From Bacteroidota bacterium (GTDB lineage Bacteria > Bacteroidota > Bacteroidia > Bacteroidales > Lentimicrobiaceae): a DNA stretch of 64,000 nt. The position numbers and the translations under genes were made by a program. Below are positions 53,428-63,720 of this stretch, in pieces. The notes under the pieces are model-generated. The model worked only from the letters and a program-made list of their open reading frames with translations. It ran no database searches and had not been told where the DNA came from. The stretch is taken from positions 1-64,000 of the forward strand of contig JAEZNO010000044.1 in assembly GCA_023441805.1 (NCBI GenBank). The letters are read 5' to 3'. Numbering within the stretch: the first letter of the stretch is position 1; the number at the start of each line of letters is the position of its first letter.

Positions 53428-55101
53428 ATGGCTGATGACAATAAAATCATCTTTTCGATGGTTGGTGTCGGTAAAATCATACCACCAAATCGTCAAATAT
53501 TAAAGGATATTTACCTTTCATTTTATTATGGTGCCAAAATTGGCATTATTGGTTTAAATGGTTCAGGAAAATCAACCCTGTTAAAAATCATTGCCGGCTT
53601 AGATAAATCCTACATTGGAGAGGTAGTTTTTTCTCCCGGATATTCTGTAGGTCTGCTCGAGCAAGAACCTCATTTGGATGATAATAAAACCGTAAGAGAA
53701 GTTGTTGAAGAAGGTGCCGGTGAAACTGTGCAACTTCTTAAACAATTTGAAGCAGTGAATAATAAGTTCTCTGAACCAATGACTGATGATGAGATGAATG
53801 CCCTGATTGAAGAACAGGGCCGTCTAACTGAACTCATTGATCAGCAAAATGGTTGGGATCTTGATGCAAGGCTTGAACGAGCGATGGATGCATTACGCTG
53901 TCCTGATCCGGATCAGGTAATAAAAACTCTATCAGGTGGTGAACGTCGCAGAGTTGCGCTTTGCAGATTACTCCTTCAGGAACCTGACATCCTCTTACTT
54001 GACGAGCCAACTAACCACCTTGATGCCGAAAGTATTGATTGGTTGGAACAGCATCTTAAACAGTACAAAGGAACAGTCATAGCTGTTACTCACGACAGGT
54101 ATTTCCTTGACAATGTAGCCGGATGGATTCTAGAACTTGACCGAGGTGAAGGAATTCCCTGGAAAGGCAACTACTCTTCATGGCTTGAGCAGAAATCCAA
54201 CCGCCTTGCCATGGAAGAAAAATCAGAAACCCGTCGCCGTAAAACACTTGAACGTGAGCTGGAGTGGGTTCGAATGTCACCGAAAGCGCGGCATGCAAAA
54301 TCAAAAGCACGTTTAGCAGCATACGAGCGTCTGATGAGTGAGGACACAAAACAGAAAGAAGAAAAACTTGAGATTTTCATTCCAAATGGCCCAAGACTAG
54401 GAAACAAAGTCATTGAAGCAAACAATGTATCAAAAGCCTATGGCGACAAGCTCCTTTTCGAGAATCTTAGTTTTAGCCTCCCTCCTGCCGGTATAGTAGG
54501 AATTATAGGTCCAAATGGAGCAGGTAAAACTACACTTTTCAGAATGATAATGGGTATTGAAAAACCTGACAGCGGCGAATTCACAATTGGTGAAACAGTT
54601 CAGATTGGTTATGTTGATCAGGCACATACTGACATTGACCCTGAGAAAACAGTTTGGGAAGTTATCTCTGAAGGAAATGAGAATCTTCAACTTGCAGGAA
54701 AACTGTTCAATTCAAGAGCTTACGTTGCCCGATTTAACTTCAGTGGTGCAGATCAGGGCAAAAAAGCAGGAGTTTTATCTGGTGGTGAACGCAATAGGAT
54801 GCATTTAGCATTGACACTCAGATCGGAAGCCAATGTGCTCCTCCTTGATGAGCCAACCAATGATATTGACGTAAATACGCTAAGAGCACTTGAGGAAGGT
54901 TTGGAGAATTTTGCAGGATGTGCAGTTATAATCTCACATGACAGGTGGTTCCTTGATCGTATTGCTACTCACATTCTTGCTTTTGAAGGTGATTCTAAAG
55001 TCGTCTTCTTTGAAGGTGGTTATTCCGATTATGAAGAAAACCGTCGTAAAAGAACCGGCAATGATACTCCACACAGGATCAAGTATAAAAAACTCCAATA
55101 G
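53428..55101 (+). CDS. ettA: Energy-dependent translational throttle protein EttA (ABC-F)
   Basis: The 557-residue protein has two ABC domains and no membrane segment, the mark of ABC-F proteins that bind the ribosomal E site. Walker A motifs are GLNGSGKS (42-49) and GPNGAGKT; signatures are LSGGERRRVALCRLL and LSGGERNRMHLALT; Walker B motifs are LLLDEPTNHLD and LLLDEPTNDID. The EttA arm region (about 80-135) is present in the first domain, and the linker has the RRRKTLERELEWVRMSPKARHAK-type block, given here in brief. EttA restrains or restarts translation according to ATP/ADP levels. It is not an exporter, and length agrees with the EttA subfamily. Confidence 0.92.
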   Translation: MADDNKIIFSMVGVGKIIPPNRQILKDIYLSFYYGAKIGIIGLNGSGKSTLLKIIAGLDKSYIGEVVFSPGYSVGLLEQEPHLDDNKTVREVVEEGAGETVQLLKQFEAVNNKFSEPMTDDEMNALIEEQGRLTELIDQQNGWDLDARLERAMDALRCPDPDQVIKTLSGGERRRVALCRLLLQEPDILLLDEPTNHLDAESIDWLEQHLKQYKGTVIAVTHDRYFLDNVAGWILELDRGEGIPWKGNYSSWLEQKSNRLAMEEKSETRRRKTLERELEWVRMSPKARHAKSKARLAAYERLMSEDTKQKEEKLEIFIPNGPRLGNKVIEANNVSKAYGDKLLFENLSFSLPPAGIVGIIGPNGAGKTTLFRMIMGIEKPDSGEFTIGETVQIGYVDQAHTDIDPEKTVWEVISEGNENLQLAGKLFNSRAYVARFNFSGADQGKKAGVLSGGERNRMHLALTLRSEANVLLLDEPTNDIDVNTLRALEEGLENFAGCAVIISHDRWFLDRIATHILAFEGDSKVVFFEGGYSDYEENRRKRTGNDTPHRIKYKKLQ

Positions 55102-55151
55102 ACTACTAAGCCTTATAAGAATTCTATTATAACATATACAGATAATTAAAC

Positions 55152-56522
55152 ATGAATTATCAAAAGCCTTCCCAGCCTAAAGGCACCCGCGATTTCTCAC
55201 CTCTTGAAATGAGCAGGCGAAACTATATTTTCAAAACCATCCGTGAAACATTTGAATTGTATGGTTATCAGCAAATTGAAACGCCTGCAATGGAGAATCT
55301 TACTACCTTACTTGGTAAATACGGTGAGGAAGGAGACAAACTTATCTTCCGTATCCTTAATTCAGGTGATTTCCTTTCAGCTGTCGACTCAGTTGATTTA
55401 TCTACCATTACTTCCCAAAAACTTTCAGGAAAAATTAGTGAAAAAGGATTGCGTTACGATTTAACGGTTCCTTTTGCCCGGTATGTTGTACAACATCGTA
55501 ATGAAATAACATTTCCTTTTAAGAGGTACCAGCTACAGCCCGTTTGGCGAGCCGACCGTCCACAAAAGGGGCGTTATCGCGAATTCTATCAATGTGATGC
55601 AGATGTCATTGGCTCCGATTCACTTATTAATGATGCCGAGCTTCTTGTTATGGCCGATAGAATTTTCAGAAAACTCAATATCGGTATAATAATAAAAGTA
55701 AACAGTCGCAAGATACTTACCGGTATTGCTGAAATAATAGGACATCCCGATAAAATAATTGACATTACTGTAAGCATTGATAAACTTGACAAAATCGGCC
55801 TGAACAAAGTAAATGAAGAACTTGCTGAACGTGGGCTTGATCAGGATGCTATCAACAAGTTGCAACCAATTATTAATTTGTCAGGGACTAATGATAAAAA
55901 ACTTACCGTGTTAAAATCAATTCTTTCCTCAAGTGAAATAGGGGTGGCCGGTATTGATGAGATTTCCGAAGTATTTGCTTTTGCTGATGAAATGGGAATC
56001 ATCGACAAGCCTGAACTTGATTTGACACTTGCCAGAGGACTTAATTATTACACAGGTACAATAATCGAAGTAAAAGCAGTTGAGGCAGGAATCGGAAGCA
56101 TAAGCGGTGGTGGAAGATATGACAACCTTACCGGAATATTCGGCTTACCTGGAGTTTCAGGAACAGGTATTTCATTTGGCGCAGACAGAATTTATGACAT
56201 CATGAATGAGAAGAACCTCTTCCCCTCATATGCTCAGGAATCGACTGAAGTACTTCTTGTAAATTTTGGACTTAAAGAAACACCTACTTGTCTTAAACTT
56301 GCAAATACTCTGAGAGAACACGACATTAACACTGAGTTTTATCCTGAAACTGCAAAAATCAAAAAGCAATTTGCATATGCTGACAGCAAAAGCATTCCCT
56401 GGGTAGTAATTATAGGAGAATCAGAAATTATGTCTAATACTCTTCAGCTTAAAAATATGAAGACCGGTGAACAGCAATCAGTTGATCATCAGCAATTAAT
56501 AGAAATTATTAAGAAATCATGA
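55152..56522 (+). CDS. hisS: Histidyl-tRNA synthetase
   Basis: The 456-residue class II synthetase has KGTRDFSP near the N-terminus (motif 1 region), RYDLTVPFARYV and QPVWRADRPQKGRYREFYQCDAD (motif 2, split), the histidine-A/B signatures LARGLNYYTGTIIEV and GGGRYDNLTGIFG, and SGTGISFGADRIYD (motif 3). The C-terminal anticodon-binding domain follows (VLLVNFGLKE, AKIKKQFAYADSK). It is followed 108 bases later by hutH, a gene that uses the same amino acid; whether this is more than chance is not known. Confidence 0.95.
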   Translation: MNYQKPSQPKGTRDFSPLEMSRRNYIFKTIRETFELYGYQQIETPAMENLTTLLGKYGEEGDKLIFRILNSGDFLSAVDSVDLSTITSQKLSGKISEKGLRYDLTVPFARYVVQHRNEITFPFKRYQLQPVWRADRPQKGRYREFYQCDADVIGSDSLINDAELLVMADRIFRKLNIGIIIKVNSRKILTGIAEIIGHPDKIIDITVSIDKLDKIGLNKVNEELAERGLDQDAINKLQPIINLSGTNDKKLTVLKSILSSSEIGVAGIDEISEVFAFADEMGIIDKPELDLTLARGLNYYTGTIIEVKAVEAGIGSISGGGRYDNLTGIFGLPGVSGTGISFGADRIYDIMNEKNLFPSYAQESTEVLLVNFGLKETPTCLKLANTLREHDINTEFYPETAKIKKQFAYADSKSIPWVVIIGESEIMSNTLQLKNMKTGEQQSVDHQQLIEIIKKS

Positions 56523-56630
56523 GCTTTAACTGGAATTTAAAATTCAAAATAGTAGTGAATCGTGCCGGGATGACAAATTGATGATTGCATTATTCATCAA
56601 TCAGAATTTCAATTAATAAAAGAATACAAA

Positions 56631-58130
56631 ATGGAAACTTACTTAATAAATTCGGCACCTTTAACTTTAGAAACAATACATAATTTAATATCACAGGATA
56701 TTAAACTGGAATTATCTCACGAAGCCATCACCAGAATTACACGATGCAGAGAATATCTTGATGAAAAGCTAACTAAATCTGATCATCCCATTTACGGTAT
56801 TACTACAGGTTTTGGTTCACTTTGCAATGTCCAGATATCCCCAAAAGATCTTACTACTTTACAGGAAAATCTTGTAATGTCACATGCTTGCGGAACTGGT
56901 GAGGAAGTAGCATCTGATATCGTAAAATTAATGCTCCTTCTGAAAGTACACGCCCTCTCATTGGGTAATTCCGGAGTTCAGGTACAGACTGTTCAGCGAC
57001 TCATTGACTTTTACAATAACGATGTTTTGCCGATAGTATATGAGCAGGGATCATTGGGAGCATCAGGTGACCTTGCTCCTTTAGCTCACCTCTCCCTGCC
57101 ACTTCTCGGATTAGGAGAAATGAGACTTGCCGGTAAAATTGTATCTGCAAAAAAAGTACTTAAAGAGTACGGATGGCAACCAATTACTTTGCAGTCGAAA
57201 GAAGGATTAGCCTTACTAAACGGAACTCAATTCATGAGTTCACATGCTGTACATATTCTTTTAAAATTACGTCGTCTCTCCAAAATAGCTGATATAACCG
57301 GCGCTATTTCATTAGAAGCATACAATGGTAGGATTGATCCTTTCTTAGAACAGTTGCACACAATCAGACCTCATAAGGGTCAGATAGAAACGGCTAAGAA
57401 CATCAGGAATTTACTGAAAGGAAGCAAGTTAATACAAAATGAAGGTAAAAAAGTACAGGACCCCTATTCATTCAGGTGTATTCCTCAGGTTCATGGAGCT
57501 GTCAAAGACACAATAAATTATGTTGAGTCAGTTGTCTTGACTGAAATAAATGCTGTTACTGATAATCCAACAGTTTTCCCGGATGATGACCTTGTATTAT
57601 CGGGTGGCAACTTCCATGGCGAACCGCTGGCATTTGCAATGGACTTTCTTTCAATTGCTATGGCTGAATTGGGTAATATCTCTGAAAGAAGGGTTTACCG
57701 TTTAATATCAGGATGCCGCGACCTACCCGAATTTCTTGTCGCTAATCCGGGTCTTAATTCAGGATTCATGATTCCACAATATACTGCTGCAAGCATTGTA
57801 AGTCAGAACAAGCAACTGGCCACACCAAGCTCTGTTGATTCAATCACCTCTTCAAATGAGCAGGAAGATCATGTAAGTATGGGTGCAAATGCAGCTACAA
57901 AAGCATTGAGAATAATTAAAAATCTCGAAAGGATACTGGCTATAGAATTATTTACTGCAGTTCAGGCACTTGAATTTCATGGTATAAATAACACTTCACC
58001 ATTCCTTGAAGCATTTATTATGGAATACAGAAGGTTGATTCCTTTTGTCAAAGATGATAAAATCATGTACACTGAGATAAATAAGAGTGTAGAATTCCTG
58101 AAAAACATCTCATTCGACTTTCCCCAATAA
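56631..58130 (+). CDS. hutH: Histidine ammonia-lyase
   Basis: HutH turns L-histidine into urocanate and ammonia, the first step of histidine breakdown. The 499-residue protein has YGITTGFG (55-62), SLGASGDLAPLAH with Ala144-Ser145-Gly146 that cyclise into the MIO prosthetic group, NGTQFMSSHAVH, and the Gln/Glu-rich QYTAASIVSQNKQLATPSSVDSITSSNEQEDHVSMGANA block (in parts). The hut genes hutU, hutI and ftcD are not next to it in this window, so the rest of the pathway must be elsewhere if present. Its C-terminal end is followed by a strong terminator. Confidence 0.93.
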   Translation: METYLINSAPLTLETIHNLISQDIKLELSHEAITRITRCREYLDEKLTKSDHPIYGITTGFGSLCNVQISPKDLTTLQENLVMSHACGTGEEVASDIVKLMLLLKVHALSLGNSGVQVQTVQRLIDFYNNDVLPIVYEQGSLGASGDLAPLAHLSLPLLGLGEMRLAGKIVSAKKVLKEYGWQPITLQSKEGLALLNGTQFMSSHAVHILLKLRRLSKIADITGAISLEAYNGRIDPFLEQLHTIRPHKGQIETAKNIRNLLKGSKLIQNEGKKVQDPYSFRCIPQVHGAVKDTINYVESVVLTEINAVTDNPTVFPDDDLVLSGGNFHGEPLAFAMDFLSIAMAELGNISERRVYRLISGCRDLPEFLVANPGLNSGFMIPQYTAASIVSQNKQLATPSSVDSITSSNEQEDHVSMGANAATKALRIIKNLERILAIELFTAVQALEFHGINNTSPFLEAFIMEYRRLIPFVKDDKIMYTEINKSVEFLKNISFDFPQ

Positions 58131-58150
58131 AATAATAACGAGGTGATACG

Positions 58151-58183
58151 AAAGACTGTCCCAAAAGGACGGTCTTTTTTTTA
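58151..58183 (+). terminator. Rho-independent terminator after hutH
   Basis: An 11-bp stem AAAGACTGTCC/GGACGGTCTTT (58151-58161 with 58167-58177, one G-T pair) is followed by a run of T. Confidence 0.9.
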
Positions 58184-58875
58184 TATTTTCTTATCATACC
58201 ATAATGATGATAAAATGATACTGAAATGGTCACAACCTCAACTAAACCTCTAAATAAGCTCTTGTTTTCTTCGACACAACCCAATGTTAGATTTGATGTT
58301 GTTAGGAAGTCTTGAAGATATTATGAAGCTGTCTCGAGGTTGTTACCATTTCATTATCATCATAATCCCTTTTTGATATTTCATAAGATTCAGTGAGTCA
58401 ATTAATTCCTGGGTACCACTATCTAACAACTAGTTACTACACACAAATAAGGCCGCCGTGAATGGGGCCAACTCTATATTTTTTTATAGAAAATAGCTGA
58501 CTTGTTAGATCTATAGAACTGCGTTTCAATACGTTAGCTCAATGAAGATAAAAATCTTCAATCAAGAGCGCATTTTTTTCAGTGGATATTGAATAATTGT
58601 GAGAAATTATCTCTACATTAGCAAAACAAATCGACACAGGATGCAACATACAGAAGTTACAACCTTTACAACAGCCACAGAATCAGGCTAAATCAATTCT
58701 ATTTTATAATTTTTCCAGTAATAACAGCCACTTCGGCTTTAGAGAAATATAAGTATTAACATTACGTCAAATCAGAAAGGGAGGTAAACAAATAAACAGA
58801 GAAGTTGCAATAAGAAAGAAAAATCTTTTTTACAATGACCAAATTTTAACAATTCAATCACAAAACACACACACT
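58184..58875. other. Long non-coding region upstream of the Sus locus
   Basis: No gene is visible in about 690 bases. The left part holds an imperfect inverted repeat (58201-58366). The right part, running up to the SusC start, is AT-rich and should form a long leader; CTATA/TATAG can pair around a T7 loop near 58475-58492. No TAnnTTTG box was found close to the SusC start. It ends with CACACACACTATGAGAAA, which recurs before the second SusC gene. Confidence 0.55.
58201..58366. repeat. Imperfect inverted repeat (about 31-39-base arms)
   Basis: The left arm (58201-58239) and right arm (58336-58366) are inverted copies: ATGATGATAA..TGAAATGGT..ACAACCTC on the left pairs with GAGGTTGT..ACCATTTCA..TTATCATCAT on the right. 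The left arm carries about eight extra bases (AATGATAC) that look like a local duplication. The inner 96 bases hold no open frame. Confidence 0.75.
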
Positions 58876-61800
58876 ATGAGAAAACTAGCAATGATGCTTG
58901 TACTTCTGATCTTCGCCGGAGTACAAGTAGTTTTGGCGCAAACAACCGTTACTGGTGTGGTAACCAGTGCTGATGACGGACAACCTATTCCGGGGGCTGC
59001 CGTACAAGTTAAGGGTACCACTGTTGGTGTCACAACAGACGTGAATGGCCGTTATTCATTGAAAATACCGGCCGGTGGAGAAGTTCTTCAGTACTCTTTT
59101 GTTGGTATGACCACAAAAGAAGTCACAGTTGGTAATCAGTCAGTTATTAACGTTGTGCTCGAAACTGAAGCTATGGATATTGAAGGCGTTGTTGTAACCG
59201 CACTCGGTATCAGCCGTGAAAAGAAAGCACTTGGGTATGCGGTAGAAGAAGTCAAAGCTGATGAGCTTAATCAAACCCGCTCAGGCAACTTGATAACCTC
59301 ATTATCTGGTAAAGTATCAGGGGTCAATATTACTTCTGCTTCTGGAAACATGGGTGGTTCATCACGCATTACCATACGTGGTGTTAAATCAGTTTCAGGA
59401 AACAACCAACCACTTATTGTCGTGGATGGAGTGCCAATGGATAATAGCAATTATAATACTGTTGATACACAACGTGGTGCAGGTGGAGTTGACTATGGTA
59501 ATATGGCTAATGATATCAATCCCGACGACATTGAATCAGTTTCGGTACTTAAGGGACCCACAGCTGCAGCACTTTATGGATCACGTGCAGCAAATGGGGT
59601 TATTGTTATCACTACTAAAAAAGCCAAAGCCGGTAAGAAAGGCCTTGGTGTAGAGGTAAATAGTTCAGTATCATTTGAGCAGGTAGCAGTACTTCCAAAA
59701 TATCAGAATCTTTATGGAGGTGGTTACGTAAATACTGGTCCAGGCACTGATGATGGATTTATCCTACAGGAAATAAATGGTAAAGAGTATCGAATCATCA
59801 ACTACGATTTAGATGAGAGTTGGGGGCCCAGGTACAATGGTCAGGAATATGTTTCAGCTTTTGACCTCTTTGATTGGGAAGCTAATGGAATGGTTGGAGA
59901 CGTTCCAACATCCAGATGGCTTGCTCCTAAGAAAGATGTAAAAGATTTCTTTGAAACCGGAGTAGTGTTCAATAACAACTTCGCAATCACCGGTATGAAT
60001 GAGGGATCTGCTTTCAGGTTGTCATATACAAACTATGATCTGACTGGTTACATGCCAAATAGTGAACAAAAACGTAATTCTATAAATTTCAACGGTGAAT
60101 CACAAATTAGCCAGTGGTTAAAAGGATTTATAGGCGCTAATTATGTGAACACATATACTATGGGACGTCCTGAAACCGGTTATGATGATAATAATATCAT
60201 GCAGAAATTCAACCAATGGGGACAACGTCAACTTGACATGGGTATAATGAGTAACTATGTCAATCCTGATGGAACACAACGTGTATGGAATCGTAATGCA
60301 TGGAATGATCCTACACCCGCATATTCTGACAATCCATATTGGACAAGGTATAAGAATTATCAGGATGATGAAAGAAATCGTGTATTTGGTAATATCGGAC
60401 TTTTATTAACACCTTTTAAAGGTTTTTCCGTACAGGGAAAATTAAACCTTGATTATTATGCTCTCGCAGAAATGGAAAGAAACGCTGTTGGTTCACAAGC
60501 TGAATCTTCATATTCTGAAGCAAATCGTGAGATGATGGAAACCAACTCAGAGTTGTTGGCAACATATAAGTTCGACCCCACTGATGATTTTTCAATCACC
60601 CTCATGGCTGGCGCTAATAAGAGGCACAGAGAATATAGCAGAATGATTGCTAACACCAACGGAGGATTGATAATTCCAGGTTTATACAAGATTACTAATT
60701 CAACGAATAAACCTGAAATAGCTGAATATGAAGAAGCTAAAGAGGTTCAGAGTTTATATGGTAGTGCAAACATCGGATGGCGTGGAATGGTTTATTTAGA
60801 CCTCACTTTCAGAGAAGACTGGAGTTCAACAGTTAAACCATATACATTCAATTACCCATCTGCTAGTTTGAGTTTTATATTTACAGAACTCAATGCTCTT
60901 AAAAACAATGACGTTCTTAGTTTCGGTAAAATTCGTATAGGTGTTTCAAAAGTAGGTAATGATACAGATCCTTATAATAATGACTATTATTATTCTTACC
61001 TGAGTAATTTTGACAACCTGGCAATGTATACTATTCCTAGTACACTTGCTAACCCTGATCTTCATGCTGAAAAGACCGAATCATTTGAAATCGGCACTGA
61101 ACTTATGTTCTTTAGCAATAGAATTGGTCTTGATTTCACTTATTACAGTGATGCAACTTATGATCAAATTATTCCAGTGGCATTAGATGGAGCAAGTGGA
61201 TACAGCTTCAAATATGTTAATGCAGGAGAGATCACTAATAAGGGTGTTGAAATTGGCCTCAATTTAACTCCAATTAAGACTAAGTCTTTCTCTTGGAATA
61301 TCAGTGCCAATTATTCTCATAACACTAATGAAGTTGTGGAACTTGCTAAAGACCTTGATGTTTACAGGTTAACTAACGGACCATTCTCAGTATCAGTTAA
61401 TGCAGAAGTTGGTCTTCCATATGGTTCTATTATCGGTTCGAGCTACGTAAAAGATGACGCAGGCAATATTATTGTTGACACAGATGGTTATACTTTAACC
61501 GGACCTGTAAAATCAATTGGAACAGTATTACCTGACTATATGATGGGTATCTGGAATAGATTCAACTTCAAAGGTTTTGAATTATCCGGACTTATTGACA
61601 TCCGACATGGTGGACAATTATTCTCAACTACAAGTATGTGGGGAAGATATAGCGGTATTCTCGAAGAATCAGCAGAAGAATTACCTAATGGCAAAAACAT
61701 TCGTGATGCCGTTGAAGATGGTGGTGGTGCATTATTTGAAGGAGTCTATGGTTATGTTGTGAACAATCCTGATGGTACTCAAAGAATTCAATACACTGAT

Positions 61801-62145
61801 GCTGATGGAAATGATGTTTCTGAACCTGTTCAAAATACAACTCGCATAGATGCAGAATCATGGGGTGGTTGGCATTATTCAGGTCCTGCTGAAGCAAACA
61901 TTTTCGATGCTGATTATATCAAATTGCGAGAACTTCGTTTGAGCTATACAATACCTTCTAAACTTACTGGTCCTGTTCAAAATCTTACAGTATCAGCATT
62001 TGGACGTAACCTTGCAATCTGGGGTGCTGACATTAAGCACATTGACCCGGAAAATACAACCGGTAGCGGTAATATTCAGGGCATTGAAGGTGGTGCACTA
62101 CCTAGCCTGAGATATTTTGGGTTTGGTCTTAATTTTAACTTTTAA
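58876..62145 (+). CDS. SusC/RagA-type TonB-linked outer membrane protein
   Basis: The 1089-residue protein has a signal peptide (1-21, ending VVLAQ), a CarboxypepD_reg-like domain (about 22-105; GVVTSADDGQPIPGAAV, TDVNGRYSLKIPAGG), a TonB-box-like VVVTALG stretch, a plug (about 125-235; GKVSGVNITSASGNMGG, QPLIVVDGVPMDN, SVSVLKGPTAAALYGSRAANGVI in parts) and a long barrel ending GFGLNFNF. These are SusC signatures. With the SusD lipoprotein encoded 12 bases later it should form a pedal-bin-type importer for a glycan or peptide that cannot be named from sequence. No glycoside hydrolase is next to it on the left; the locus continues beyond the window. Confidence 0.92.
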   Translation: MRKLAMMLVLLIFAGVQVVLAQTTVTGVVTSADDGQPIPGAAVQVKGTTVGVTTDVNGRYSLKIPAGGEVLQYSFVGMTTKEVTVGNQSVINVVLETEAMDIEGVVVTALGISREKKALGYAVEEVKADELNQTRSGNLITSLSGKVSGVNITSASGNMGGSSRITIRGVKSVSGNNQPLIVVDGVPMDNSNYNTVDTQRGAGGVDYGNMANDINPDDIESVSVLKGPTAAALYGSRAANGVIVITTKKAKAGKKGLGVEVNSSVSFEQVAVLPKYQNLYGGGYVNTGPGTDDGFILQEINGKEYRIINYDLDESWGPRYNGQEYVSAFDLFDWEANGMVGDVPTSRWLAPKKDVKDFFETGVVFNNNFAITGMNEGSAFRLSYTNYDLTGYMPNSEQKRNSINFNGESQISQWLKGFIGANYVNTYTMGRPETGYDDNNIMQKFNQWGQRQLDMGIMSNYVNPDGTQRVWNRNAWNDPTPAYSDNPYWTRYKNYQDDERNRVFGNIGLLLTPFKGFSVQGKLNLDYYALAEMERNAVGSQAESSYSEANREMMETNSELLATYKFDPTDDFSITLMAGANKRHREYSRMIANTNGGLIIPGLYKITNSTNKPEIAEYEEAKEVQSLYGSANIGWRGMVYLDLTFREDWSSTVKPYTFNYPSASLSFIFTELNALKNNDVLSFGKIRIGVSKVGNDTDPYNNDYYYSYLSNFDNLAMYTIPSTLANPDLHAEKTESFEIGTELMFFSNRIGLDFTYYSDATYDQIIPVALDGASGYSFKYVNAGEITNKGVEIGLNLTPIKTKSFSWNISANYSHNTNEVVELAKDLDVYRLTNGPFSVSVNAEVGLPYGSIIGSSYVKDDAGNIIVDTDGYTLTGPVKSIGTVLPDYMMGIWNRFNFKGFELSGLIDIRHGGQLFSTTSMWGRYSGILEESAEELPNGKNIRDAVEDGGGALFEGVYGYVVNNPDGTQRIQYTDADGNDVSEPVQNTTRIDAESWGGWHYSGPAEANIFDADYIKLRELRLSYTIPSKLTGPVQNLTVSAFGRNLAIWGADIKHIDPENTTGSGNIQGIEGGALPSLRYFGFGLNFNF

Positions 62146-62157
62146 TTGAAATACGAT

Positions 62158-63699
62158 ATGAAAACAAACATCATAAAACATACACTTGTGCTATTGATGC
62201 TTTCGTTGATGGTTATCGGTTGTACTAAAGATTTCGATGAAATCAATACTGACCCTAACCGTCCGAAAGAAGTACCAACAATAAACCTTATACCATCAGC
62301 CCAGAAAACTTTAACTGATGATATCTTTGACGTATGGTTCAGTGGTCGACAGGGCCTATTATGGTCACAGTATTGGGCTCAACGTAACTACACTGAAGAA
62401 GACAGATTTTACATTCGCCAAAATGTTAATAATAATTACTGGAGGTTAATTTATACTGATATGATGGACCTACAGGAAATATTATTAATTGCCAGTGATC
62501 CCGAAAAGGCTCCTGCAATTAATGCCAATTACGGAGATGCAAAAGGCCAAATTGCAGCAGTAAATATTTTAAAAGCATACGTATTTCAACTACTCGCATC
62601 GACATATGGTAACGTTCCGTATTTTGAAGCATTTAATGCCGTTGAAAATCCAACACCGGCTTTCTCAAGTGAGAAAGAAATCTACCTCGACTTATTCAAA
62701 ATTTTAAAAGAGGCAGCTGATTACTTTGAAGGTGAAGGTAAAGCAGTTACAGTTTTTACAAGTGGTGATTTAATGTATGATGGTGATGCAACAAAATGGG
62801 CAAAATTTGCCAATTCACTTCGATTAAAACTTGCCATCAGATTAAGTAAAGTAACTGATCCGGATATCGTTAATGCTCGCACAATTGCTATTAATGAAGC
62901 CAGTGATGGTGCATTTGCAAGTAATGATGATAATGCTCAAATCAAATACATTGGAGACGGTCAAAGTAATGCACCCATGTACGACGGGTTTTATACTGAA
63001 CGGCGCAATGATATGACTCCAACTGCTAATTTTGTTGATTTATTGAAGGGTATTAACGATACTTTAAACAATAAAACAAATCCATTTTATGGAATCGTTG
63101 ATCCAAGATTAGAAATTTGGGTTCCCAAAAACTCTGCTGGCATTTACAGAGGTATGCCTTACGGAATTATCAATCAGCATGCATCTAATTTACGGGCATC
63201 TGTAGCAAACATTTATAACGCACAACCACCATATTTGGCAGCTGATGCAGCAGTTTCATGGATGAGTTATGCTGAGGTTTGTTTCATATTATCTGAACTC
63301 AATGGTTGGGATCAGGCATGGTATGAAGAAGGTGTCCGCGCTTCTCTTGAAGAGTGGGGAGTTGTTGCTGGTATAGATGATTTTATTGCATCATTGCCTC
63401 CTGCTAACCAGGAAACTGTTCTTACTCAAAAATATATTGCACTATTTATGAATGGGTATGAAGCATGGGCAGAATATCGTAGAACCGGATTTCCTAAGAG
63501 TATAATCAAAGTTGGCGAAAAAACTGGTCCATTATTAGATGGTAGTATCGTTAAATTTGATGCAACCGCAGTTAATGAAATTCCAAGAAGGTTAACTTAT
63601 CCGGTAGAAGAATATACAATTAACGGGCCTAACACCAAGAGTGCAGCTGATGCATTAGGTGGTGACACATTTACAACTAAATTAATCTGGGATAAGTAA
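62158..63699 (+). CDS. SusD/RagB-type nutrient-binding outer membrane lipoprotein
   Basis: I start at ATG 62158; a TTG directly after the SusC stop would add four residues. The 513-residue protein has a lipobox ending in Cys22 (LMVIGC) followed by TKDFDEINTDPN, as in the SusD-like family, and blocks such as LKAYVFQLLASTYGNVPYFEAF, WAKFANSLRLKLAIRLSKV and YISYAEVCFILSE-like VSWMSYAEVCFILSELNGW. It belongs to the SusD_2-type branch (about 500 residues). It caps the SusC barrel and binds substrate at the cell surface after Lgt-dependent lipidation. It is followed by a perfect terminator, then a second SusC-like gene. Confidence 0.9.
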   Translation: MKTNIIKHTLVLLMLSLMVIGCTKDFDEINTDPNRPKEVPTINLIPSAQKTLTDDIFDVWFSGRQGLLWSQYWAQRNYTEEDRFYIRQNVNNNYWRLIYTDMMDLQEILLIASDPEKAPAINANYGDAKGQIAAVNILKAYVFQLLASTYGNVPYFEAFNAVENPTPAFSSEKEIYLDLFKILKEAADYFEGEGKAVTVFTSGDLMYDGDATKWAKFANSLRLKLAIRLSKVTDPDIVNARTIAINEASDGAFASNDDNAQIKYIGDGQSNAPMYDGFYTERRNDMTPTANFVDLLKGINDTLNNKTNPFYGIVDPRLEIWVPKNSAGIYRGMPYGIINQHASNLRASVANIYNAQPPYLAADAAVSWMSYAEVCFILSELNGWDQAWYEEGVRASLEEWGVVAGIDDFIASLPPANQETVLTQKYIALFMNGYEAWAEYRRTGFPKSIIKVGEKTGPLLDGSIVKFDATAVNEIPRRLTYPVEEYTINGPNTKSAADALGGDTFTTKLIWDK

Positions 63700-63720
63700 T
63701 TAACGTATTTCATCTTGATA

